From JALHTG01 sp964528315 (GTDB taxonomy: Archaea > Thermoproteota > Bathyarchaeia > 40CM-2-53-6 > JALHTG01), in the NCBI GenBank assembly GCA_964528315.1, contig CAZGRO010000046.1:1-11746 (forward strand): a DNA stretch of 11,746 nt, written 5' to 3'. Below, in pieces: positions 1-5,417 of this stretch (its first letter is position 1; each line of letters opens with the position of its first letter). The position numbers were made by a program, and so were the translations under genes. The notes beneath the pieces are model-generated. The model searched no databases. It was not told where the DNA came from and saw only the letters and a list, made by a program, of their open reading frames with translations.

Positions 1-586
1 CTTCGAGAGACCTTGGCTCAAGTGTGTAGTTTGTCTTCTTCTCAAGACCTATTGTTGATGATGGCTTCTTTCCATAGTTGTGTCCTGGATAGACCTCATA
101 GTCATCTTCGAGTCGCGCTATCTTGTTAAACAGACTATCGTATAGTTGGGCTGTGTTCCCTCCAGAAATATCAGTCCGCCCACACTCTCCCACAAAAAGA
201 GTGTCTCCCGTAAGGATCTTCCTGTCGAATTCTAGGCATATGCTGTCAGGCGAGTGACCTGGCGTGTGAAGGACTATGATTGGGATAGAGCCGATTGCCA
301 GTGTGTCCTGGTCTTTCAGCGAAATGTCCTTCTGATGTCTGGCGCTGATATGGGCAGCTATCTTTGCTCCAGTCGCCTTGGCAAGCTCCGCGTTTCCGGA
401 GGTGTGATCTCTGTGACCGTGAGTGTTCACAATGTACTTCACCCTAAGCTTGTGTTTCTTGACAGCAGCCAGAATCGATCCTATGGGAGATGGCGCATCG
501 ACCACAATCGCCTCCCCGGTATTCTCGTCGCCGATCAGGTACGAGAAATTGTCAGAGCCAGCTACTTTGATCTGCTCGAATATCAA
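1..586 (-). CDS. Metallo-beta-lactamase-fold hydrolase, glyoxalase II / ETHE1-like (3' end off window)
   Basis: A single-domain metal-dependent hydrolase of the MBL superfamily, read on the minus strand; 195 residues are visible and only a few C-terminal residues should be missing. The metal ligands are all present: H56-x-H58-x-D60-H61 (THGHRDH), H111 (TPGHS), D128 (TGDTLF) and H169 (YPGHN). The stretch GDTLFVGECGRTD is the signature shared by glyoxalase II and ETHE1-type persulfide dioxygenases, so the substrate may be a glutathione-like thioester or persulfide, but this cannot be settled here. An in-frame TAG lies just upstream, leaving TTG at 586 as the only sensible start; it follows GAGGCGTGA at a rather long 12-nt spacing. 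It diverges from the zinc-ribbon membrane gene at 781. The family is secure; the reaction is not. Confidence 0.88.
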   Translation of the reverse strand, partial: MIFEQIKVAGSDNFSYLIGDENTGEAIVVDAPSPIGSILAAVKKHKLRVKYIVNTHGHRDHTSGNAELAKATGAKIAAHISARHQKDISLKDQDTLAIGSIPIIVLHTPGHSPDSICLEFDRKILTGDTLFVGECGRTDISGGNTAQLYDSLFNKIARLEDDYEVYPGHNYGKKPSSTIGLEKKTNYTLEPRSLE

Positions 587-590
587 ATCT

Positions 591-602
591 GGTTCACGCC
601 TC
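591..602 (-). promoter_or_regulatory. Ribosome binding site region of the MBL gene
   Basis: On the minus strand GAGGCGTGAACC lies just upstream of the TTG start at 586. The same 12 bases stand before the ATG at 781 on the other strand. The GAGG part fits the anti-Shine-Dalgarno sequence and supports the rare TTG start. Confidence 0.45.
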
Positions 603-767
603 TGAGTAGGCTGCCACTATCCAAAAGGCTTTCGAATCAGGGCACGCGCGTTTCACAAGAACAAGAGACAGATCATGAACGACAGATGGAATCACAGAAC
701 CCAGTTCAGTTCGCATTGCCAACCGGGAACCTTGAATAAGATGTGTGAACCATACAATAGGTTAGTG

Positions 768-779
768 GAGGCGTGAACC
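768..779 (+). promoter_or_regulatory. Ribosome binding site region of the zinc-ribbon membrane gene
   Basis: GGAGG (767-771) stands 9 nt before the ATG at 781, a normal archaeal Shine-Dalgarno spacing. It is part of a 12-base word, GAGGCGTGAACC, identical to the one before the divergent gene's TTG. The 587-780 region between the two genes shows no convincing TATA box on either strand. Confidence 0.5.
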
Positions 780-780
780 T

Positions 781-1236
781 ATGTCGCAGTGCCCGAGATG
801 TGGAGCTCTCCTTGATTCTGCGGGAGCGATGTTCTGTCGGATCTGTGGGACACGTTTGTTGGCTCCTGTATCGATGGCTCCGGCGGTGGAGTTGGTGTAT
901 GTGCCTTCCCCGGCTCCATCCTATGCCCAAAGGGTATACTTTGAGCCTCAGATGATTGCTCCAATGCGCTTCAAGAACACAACATTGGCGGCTGCAGGTA
1001 GCGTTCTGTTGCCTGGGATGGGACAGGTCTACACAGGGAGGGCGATTAGAGGTCTTGGCATTTTAGCGCTGCTTGTGCTCATTGGGTTTACTGGCTATAT
1101 TCTGTTCAAGGAGTTGGGCTTGTGGCTTGTGCTTCCCTCTCTTCTAGGAATATTCGTGTGGCAGATCTATGACGCGTATCATTTAGCGAACAAATACAAT
1201 GAGTACACTAGACTCTACTCCAGGCCACCTTGGTAA
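781..1236 (+). CDS. Zinc-ribbon protein with C-terminal TM2-like membrane domain
   Basis: 151 residues. The N-terminus is a four-cysteine zinc ribbon (C4-x2-C7 ... C19-x2-C22), followed by a proline-rich linker (about 30-62) and a hydrophobic C-terminal half. The motif PGMGQVYTG (78-86) resembles the PGxGxxYxG entry of TM2-type membrane domains, and two membrane helices follow at about 91-108 and 113-131, with a short charged tail. The likely location is the cytoplasmic membrane with the ribbon in the cytosol. Proteins with this layout are common in archaea but have no assigned function. ATG 781 is supported by GGAGG 9 nt upstream. It converges with nadE, 46 nt away. The architecture is clear; the role is unknown. 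Confidence 0.8.
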   Translation: MSQCPRCGALLDSAGAMFCRICGTRLLAPVSMAPAVELVYVPSPAPSYAQRVYFEPQMIAPMRFKNTTLAAAGSVLLPGMGQVYTGRAIRGLGILALLVLIGFTGYILFKELGLWLVLPSLLGIFVWQIYDAYHLANKYNEYTRLYSRPPW

Positions 1237-1282
1237 ATCGCTGTCATGCGATCCCGCCATAGACAGCTGTCGAGAAACTCCG
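1237..1282. other. Convergent intergenic spacer with imperfect dyad
   Basis: The 46 nt between the stop codons of the zinc-ribbon gene and nadE contain GCTGTC ... GACAGC (6-bp arms, long loop) and the 8-bp palindrome ACAGCTGT. Some bidirectional termination function is possible, but there is no clear T-tract on either strand. Confidence 0.25.
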
Positions 1283-2950
1283 TTATCCTTTGTACCTGTT
1301 GACGATAGGCATTCTCCATCCCAAGCCAAATGCTTTCCGCGTGATCTTGATACAAGGGGCTGCCTGCCGCCGCTTGTATTCAGTGGCTCTGATTCGCCTG
1401 CAGACATCCGTTACAATACTCTCCGGATATCCCATTGCCACGAGTTCGCTCATGCTTCTTCTATTCTCCACAACTTCATCAACAAGTGGACTGACTATGT
1501 CGAAGTCGAATGGATCAAACTGATCAGGTTTCAGCTCCGGCGAAGGTTTCTTCGAAAGCACCGATCTCGGGATTATGTCTCTTCCCATCTTCCTGTTCAC
1601 GTACGCGGCAAGCCTGTAAACATCAAGTTTGGATACGTCTCCGAGAGCACCAATTCCACCAGCCATATCTCCGTAGAGAGTACAATAGCCAAGAGCGATC
1701 TCTGTCTTGTTTCCGGTATTCAGAACCAACAATCTGAGGTCTTTCAATCTATTGGAGATGTCCATCAGACAGTTTCCCCTGACCCTTGGCTGTATGTTCT
1801 CGTCGGCCACAGGATCATCCATTCTTTCCTCGAGGCCGAAATGGCTTCTTAATCTCTGTAGAGGTTGCTGCATAGCCTGTCGATATGCTTCGACAATGTT
1901 TTCAATTGGAAACTGAACAAAGCATATGCCCAGATTTTCAGCTAGTTGCTTTGCGTCCGTTTTGCTGTGATCACTCGAGAACTGGGATGGCATCGAGACA
2001 CCAACAACATTATCCTTGCCGAGTGCCTCGCATGCAAGGCATGCCGTCAGCGAAGAGTCAATTCCCCCACTCATCCCGACGACGGCCTTCTTGAATCCGG
2101 TTTTCCTGAAATAGTCACGTATTCCCAGAACTATTGCTCCGAACATTTCCTCTTCCTCACTGTAGGCAGGAGGTTCAACCTTTTCACCTAGCCCTTTTTT
2201 CAGGTCGATTTCGGCAACAATCAAATCCTCCTCGAACTGCTTCCCCCGAGCTACCAAATCACCGGAAGAATCAACAGCGAGACTCTGCCCGTCGAAAACA
2301 AGCTCATCCTGCCCACCAACCATGTTGACATAGAATATGGGAACGCCATTTGTTCTAGCCTTCGTCTTCAATAGACGTTCACGTTCAAGCCTCTTCCCAA
2401 CATAGAATGGTGAGGCGGAAATGTTGATGATGATATCTGACCCAGCTCTCGCAAGGAGATCAGTGACCTTTATGTCGTAGGCTTCATCCCACAAATCCTC
2501 ACATATCTCAACGCCCAATTTGATCTGACTCTCAGCGGTGGTCACGGAGACAGGTTTGACTTCTCCGGCTCCTTTGCTCTCAAAGTATCTGTCCTCGTCA
2601 AAAACATCGTATGTAGGCAACAGCGTCTTGTATATCACGTCAATAATTCTGCTTCCTGCAAAAACGGCTGCGGCATTGTAGAGACTTCTTCCAACGCAGT
2701 CAACGAAACCAATCACTCCTGCAATATCACGACTGTGACTAACCAGATCTCTCAACAATTCCTTATTCTGGTTGACAAATTCGGATTGAAGCAATAGGTC
2801 CTGGGGTGGGTAGCCAGTGACTGACAGTTCTGGGAAAACAACAAGATCTGCGTGATGCTTCTTTGCATCATCGATGTTCTCCTCTATTGTTTCAATGTTT
2901 CCCTCCAAGTCGCCAACTGTAGGGTTTATCTGCGCCATAGCTATCCTCAT
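1283..2950 (-). CDS. nadE: Glutamine-dependent NAD+ synthetase
   Basis: 555 residues; makes NAD+ from nicotinic acid adenine dinucleotide with ATP and glutamine (EC 6.3.5.1) in the cytosol. The N-terminal nitrilase-type glutaminase domain (about 1-260) has its Glu-Lys-Cys triad: E41 (FPELSVTGYP), K108 (YKTLLPTYDVF) and C150 (LGVEICEDLWD). The C-terminal synthetase domain (about 270-555) has the ATP-pyrophosphatase P-loop SGGIDSS at 294-300, then NTGNKTE and YCTLYGDMAGG, which are typical NadE substrate-site segments. The reading frame extends 8 codons further upstream, but I chose ATG 2950 because GGAGGT (2960-2965) lies 9 nt before it and the domain normally begins M-x-I-A-x-A-Q. The gene stands alone on the minus strand. 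Length and motifs agree with the two-domain enzyme. Confidence 0.95.
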   Translation of the reverse strand: MRIAMAQINPTVGDLEGNIETIEENIDDAKKHHADLVVFPELSVTGYPPQDLLLQSEFVNQNKELLRDLVSHSRDIAGVIGFVDCVGRSLYNAAAVFAGSRIIDVIYKTLLPTYDVFDEDRYFESKGAGEVKPVSVTTAESQIKLGVEICEDLWDEAYDIKVTDLLARAGSDIIINISASPFYVGKRLERERLLKTKARTNGVPIFYVNMVGGQDELVFDGQSLAVDSSGDLVARGKQFEEDLIVAEIDLKKGLGEKVEPPAYSEEEEMFGAIVLGIRDYFRKTGFKKAVVGMSGGIDSSLTACLACEALGKDNVVGVSMPSQFSSDHSKTDAKQLAENLGICFVQFPIENIVEAYRQAMQQPLQRLRSHFGLEERMDDPVADENIQPRVRGNCLMDISNRLKDLRLLVLNTGNKTEIALGYCTLYGDMAGGIGALGDVSKLDVYRLAAYVNRKMGRDIIPRSVLSKKPSPELKPDQFDPFDFDIVSPLVDEVVENRRSMSELVAMGYPESIVTDVCRRIRATEYKRRQAAPCIKITRKAFGLGWRMPIVNRYKG

Positions 2951-2959
2951 CCCTTCCAG

Positions 2960-2965
2960 ACCTCC
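2960..2965 (-). promoter_or_regulatory. Shine-Dalgarno of nadE
   Basis: GGAGGT on the minus strand, 9 nt upstream of ATG 2950. It decides the start: the more upstream ATGs at about 2971-2974 would overlap or precede it. Confidence 0.65.
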
Positions 2966-2995
2966 TGTCATCAAGATACTGAATTGGCATGTGTG

Positions 2996-3003
2996 TTATA
3001 TGT
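2996..3003 (-). promoter_or_regulatory. Putative TATA box of nadE
   Basis: On the minus strand ACATATAA lies about 50 nt before ATG 2950. A start of transcription about 26 nt downstream would leave a leader of roughly 25 nt that still contains the Shine-Dalgarno sequence. Its upstream flank is not strongly purine-rich, so this is only a fair match. Confidence 0.4.
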
Positions 3004-3194
3004 CGTAATGTTTGGGTATTCTCCGACTGTCCCAGCCATTGCCTGGCAGAGAAATACAACTGAGCAAGGAATCACGCGACAATTTCCTTCTAGCCCGCGT
3101 GCCTGTTGCCCTTCTGACAGAGACTCCTGTCTTCCTTACGATGCGCCTGCTGGAAAGCCCGGCATCTTCCGAGAGATCCCTGAATCTTGACATT

Positions 3195-3218
3195 TGTCTG
3201 ATCCATGTTGATCAGACA
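3195..3218. repeat. Perfect 9-bp inverted repeat with 6-nt spacer
   Basis: TGTCTGATC (3195-3203), spacer CATGTT, then GATCAGACA (3210-3218), an exact reverse complement. It lies about 75 nt upstream of the TATA box for the 3322 gene and about 195 nt upstream of that of nadE. It could be an operator or a hairpin; there is no T-tract that would make it a terminator. Confidence 0.6.
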
Positions 3219-3290
3219 CTTATCCTCCTGTGGATCTTTCTAACTGTAGAGCGCTCCTGACAACAAATGTCTAGATACTGTCGGAGAAAT

Positions 3291-3298
3291 CTTATATG
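3291..3298 (+). promoter_or_regulatory. Archaeal TATA box with purine-rich BRE
   Basis: CTTATATG preceded by GGAGAAAT, a good match to an archaeal BRE plus TATA pair. The centre is about 27 nt upstream of ATG 3322, so transcription would begin at or next to that ATG. This is the typical geometry of a leaderless archaeal transcript. Confidence 0.65.
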
Positions 3299-3321
3299 CG
3301 TTTATGCTAGATTATACTTGC

Positions 3322-3498
3322 ATGACATCTGACCAGTCGGGCAAGCTGAGAACGCACACAACGGATCTCAAGCGCGAAAATCACAAAGAGAATTCCGACG
3401 CGACTTTTGACGAAACACAGGCTGCGGTTTGCCTTGAGATCTACATTCTACGTCACTACGCAGAAGAGCGGCTGAAGTCGCTTGGTGTACTTCAATGA
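3322..3498 (+). CDS. Small hypothetical protein, probably leaderless
   Basis: 58 residues. I do not recognise a family. The N-terminal half is polar and charged, and the C-terminal part (about 30-58) is predicted by eye to be one amphipathic helix rich in Leu, Ala and Glu. There is no signal peptide, membrane segment, zinc motif or helix-turn-helix that I can see. An ATG at 3304 is in frame, but ATG 3322 fits better because it sits about 27 nt from the centre of a good TATA box and no Shine-Dalgarno precedes either. The stop overlaps an ATG (ATGA, 3495-3498) that opens a 29-aa frame leading to the RAM-domain gene. Support comes mainly from the promoter and the context. Confidence 0.45.
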   Translation: MTSDQSGKLRTHTTDLKRENHKENSDATFDETQAAVCLEIYILRHYAEERLKSLGVLQ

Positions 3499-3584
3499 AG
3501 AAAGAGCATTCACGTAACTACGCTTTGCCTGCCTCTTCGCTTGTCGATGGGGTCATACACAATCCGCGAGGTGGTCAAGAATGA
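3495..3584 (+). CDS. Possible 29-aa ORF linking two genes
   Basis: A short frame that starts in the ATGA overlap with the 58-aa gene and ends in an ATGA overlap with the RAM-domain gene at 3581. The sequence (MKKEHSRNYALPASS...) has no recognisable motif. Overlapping stop/start codons on both sides suggest translational coupling, but so short a frame may be chance. It could also be the remains of a longer C-terminus of the upstream gene after a frameshift. Confidence 0.2.
   Translation: MKKEHSRNYALPASSLVDGVIHNPRGGQE
3568..3573 (+). promoter_or_regulatory. Shine-Dalgarno of the RAM-domain gene
   Basis: GAGGTG, 7 nt before ATG 3581. It supports this start and shows that the gene can be translated from an internal position of a transcript beginning near 3322. 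Confidence 0.55.
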
Positions 3585-3877
3585 CGATAGCATATGGTTT
3601 GGTGAAGGTTGAACCGGGAAAAGAAAGCATGGTGGCGCAGGAACTCGTGAAGGTGAAGGAGGTCAAAGAAGCAGCGTGGACATATGGTTTCTGTGACATT
3701 CTGCTTAGAGCAGAGGTTGAATCTATCGAGAAGTTCGACAGAATGCTGATGAACAAGTTCCGGAGAACACCTGGAGTTGTCAGCACAGAAGCCATAGTCG
3801 TCAGTCCAATTCCCATATACGCCACTCGTCCCCAAAGCAAGACGATGGCAACGCGCGTCAAGAAAAAGAGAAGATGA
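3581..3877 (+). CDS. Stand-alone Lrp/AsnC-type ligand-binding (RAM) protein
   Basis: 98 residues. Residues about 3-77 match the RAM / AsnC effector-binding domain: the initial beta strand AYGLVKVEPG, the helix about 14-25, the TYGFCDILLRAEV segment (usually xxGxxDxxl), and the end LMNKFRRTPGVVSTEAIVV (usually L..lpGV..T.t). The DNA-binding helix-turn-helix of full Lrp proteins is missing. Such stand-alone domains form ring-shaped oligomers that bind amino acids and may modulate full-length Lrp proteins or enzymes. A basic tail (TRVKKKRR) replaces any DNA-binding domain and could contact nucleic acid. It lies 142 nt upstream of the glutamate synthase operon on the same strand, which suggests, without proving, that its ligand is glutamate, glutamine or a related amino acid. 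Confidence 0.88.
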   Translation: MTIAYGLVKVEPGKESMVAQELVKVKEVKEAAWTYGFCDILLRAEVESIEKFDRMLMNKFRRTPGVVSTEAIVVSPIPIYATRPQSKTMATRVKKKRR

Positions 3878-3889
3878 GTACGATGCGGC

Positions 3890-3915
3890 CAAGGCTAGGC
3901 CTTGCTTTCTTCTCC
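3890..3915 (+). terminator. Hairpin with pyrimidine tract after the RAM gene
   Basis: CAAGGC (3890-3895), loop TAG, GCCTTG (3899-3904), then CTTTCTTCTCC. It begins 13 nt after the RAM-gene stop. It may end that transcript, or attenuate read-through into the glutamate synthase genes. Confidence 0.45.
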
Positions 3916-3938
3916 AAGACACCGAGGCGTCGTGAACA

Positions 3939-3947
3939 AGATAATAC
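3939..3947 (+). promoter_or_regulatory. Possible TATA box of the glutamate synthase operon
   Basis: AGATAATAC, preceded by GAACA. A start of transcription about 26 nt downstream would be near 3970, in the middle of the hairpin sequence at 3948-3994. A weak match; read-through from the upstream promoter is an alternative. Confidence 0.35.
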
Positions 3948-3994
3948 TGCGCTAGCGGCAGAGGCGCGCTGCAACAGCGCGCCAAGCTAACGCA
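3948..3994 (+). promoter_or_regulatory. Nested GC-rich hairpin / palindrome before the glutamate synthase operon
   Basis: Inner stem: GGCGCGCTG (3963-3971), loop CAA, CAGCGCGCC (3975-3983), a perfect 9-bp pairing. Outer stem: TGCGCTAGC (3948-3956) with GCTAACGCA (3986-3994), 8 of 9 pairs, separated from the inner stem by GGCAGA on the left and AA on the right. The element ends 25 nt before ATG 4020. It could be an operator over the start of transcription, or an RNA leader structure. Confidence 0.6.
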
Positions 3995-4019
3995 ACAACT
4001 CACATCTGGTTGTCCTTGC

Positions 4020-5417
4020 ATGGCGGCCGACGAGCAGAGAAGCACAAGAGCAGCAGCAAATTACCTGAGGTATCACATCGAGACAAAGGATGCGCCCGCT
4101 CTAGCCAGCTTACCTCCGAGATTCAGACTGAAGCATCTAAACAACTGCGTAGATGTAGGAGAATGCGCCGAAGTATGTGTGTACGAAGTTCACAAGATGA
4201 CGGAGAGCAAGATCTCAGACCCAATTGAAGACCGATGTCGAGGTTGCTTCCTCTGCTACCTAAGATGCCCAGAAAATGCCATATCCTTGGAGGCAAACCC
4301 TGAATTCAAGAAACTTGGGAATTCCTACTTCACGCCAGATAGAATAGAGACCATCTACTTCGAAGCGGAGGCAGGTAGAGTCCCCGTATCAGGAACCGGC
4401 TACAGAGGCCCGTTTGCGGGGAAGGGCTTCGATGGCATGTGGTTCGATTTCTCAGAGATAGTTAGGCCAACAAGGGACGGAATCCACGGAAGAGAGTACA
4501 TTTCAACATCAGTGGATTTGGGAAGAAACCTACCATATCTACAGTTCACAAACGACAAAAAGCTGCATACAACCAGTCCAAGAAACATAGAGATACCAAT
4601 ACCAGTGATCTTGGATGCTCCTCTCGTGTGTGGAAGCAAGGAGAACCTGCAGTTAGCTTTGGCGAAAGCAGCTACGCAACTTGAGAGTTTTGCAATCGTC
4701 GACGCCAGAGAATACGGGCCGGGTCTGCTACGATACAGTTTAAACTTGATACCGAGAGTTGGCGTTGACGATCTGGACAGATTTCACGGTCTGATCAAAG
4801 TCTCAAAGATCGTGGAGGTTGATTTCGAGGATGGCTGTGATGTAGGGGATGTTATTGAGAGGGTAAGGGAAGGAGCACCGTCTGCCCTCATCTCCTTTCA
4901 CATTCCCCACGATGAGAAATCTCCTGAAATTGTCGAGACATTGGCAAGAATGGGGGGCGACATAGCCCACTGCTATGTCGAGGATGCGGCGGTCGAGAAG
5001 GACCCTGACATAGTCAAGGATGCCATACGTTCAGTTCATCTTCGCTTGGTTGACAAGAGCATTCGAGATTCTCTGGCCTTGGTTTTCGGGGGAGGAATAG
5101 GAGAAGCTGCACATGTTCCAAAATCGATGATTCTGGGAGCCGATGCGGTTTCCGTTGGACTGGCCTATCAGATTGCTTTGGGATGTAAAGTCTGCTACGG
5201 AGAGTCACATGCAGCAGACTGTGCGATAAGAGTGGACGGTGAGAAGGTCGAACAGGCGACTCAGAGAATTGTGAACCTGATGGGCTCGTGGAGGGACCAA
5301 CTTCTAGAGGTTTTGGGCGGAATGGGCTTGCGCGAGGTAAGGAGGCAAAGAGGCGAAATCGGCAGAGCGATGTTCTACGAAGATCTCGAAGAGAGGATTT
5401 TCGGTGACGGCGAATGA
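4020..5417 (+). CDS. Ferredoxin fused to a degenerate glutamate synthase FMN-domain paralogue
   Basis: 465 residues. The N-terminus has ferredoxin-type cysteines: C43, C49, C53 (second ligand of the first motif replaced by Val) and a complete second motif C73-x2-C76-x2-C79-x3-C83-P. The rest aligns by eye with the FMN domain of the next gene: GFDGMWFDFSE with GFDRIRFDFEL, FGGGIGEAAHVPKSMILGADAVSVG with ASGGIRTAFDVAKAVALGADGAVIG, and the C-terminal MGSWRDQLLEVLGGMGLREVR. However, the catalytic and FMN motifs STGEGG, AKPGxGG and GGxGGTG are absent, and the expected Cys in the 3Fe-4S loop (C389, C392, C401) is a Glu. It is probably a pseudoenzyme that carries electrons or scaffolds the complex. 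It overlaps the next gene by 4 bp (ATGA). ATG 4020 has no Shine-Dalgarno, but the frame has no other ATG, GTG or TTG back to its stop at 3942. Confidence 0.8.
   Translation: MAADEQRSTRAAANYLRYHIETKDAPALASLPPRFRLKHLNNCVDVGECAEVCVYEVHKMTESKISDPIEDRCRGCFLCYLRCPENAISLEANPEFKKLGNSYFTPDRIETIYFEAEAGRVPVSGTGYRGPFAGKGFDGMWFDFSEIVRPTRDGIHGREYISTSVDLGRNLPYLQFTNDKKLHTTSPRNIEIPIPVILDAPLVCGSKENLQLALAKAATQLESFAIVDAREYGPGLLRYSLNLIPRVGVDDLDRFHGLIKVSKIVEVDFEDGCDVGDVIERVREGAPSALISFHIPHDEKSPEIVETLARMGGDIAHCYVEDAAVEKDPDIVKDAIRSVHLRLVDKSIRDSLALVFGGGIGEAAHVPKSMILGADAVSVGLAYQIALGCKVCYGESHAADCAIRVDGEKVEQATQRIVNLMGSWRDQLLEVLGGMGLREVRRQRGEIGRAMFYEDLEERIFGDGE

Larger units (their letters stand above)
2951..3321. other. 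Long intergenic region between nadE and the 3322 gene
   Basis: 371 nt between divergent genes. Short open frames here have no recognisable protein features. Contents that can be supported are the nadE leader and TATA-like box at the left, a perfect 9-bp palindrome at 3195-3218, and a strong TATA box at 3291-3298 at the right. The remaining sequence shows nothing recognisable. Confidence 0.5.

Noticed and set aside
254..739. 161-aa plus-strand open frame
   Set aside because: It is antisense to the MBL hydrolase, which has all its metal-binding motifs; the plus-strand translation has no domain-like pattern.
1199..1852. 217-aa plus-strand open frame
   Set aside because: Antisense to the synthetase domain of nadE, whose motifs are unambiguous.
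2996..3193. 65-aa minus-strand frame and overlapping plus-strand frames in the nadE upstream region
   Set aside because: Arg/Ser-rich low-quality translations with no Shine-Dalgarno, motif or context; treated as non-coding.
3575..4045. 156-aa minus-strand frame
   Set aside because: Antisense to the RAM-domain gene and running through the hairpins; translation is not protein-like.
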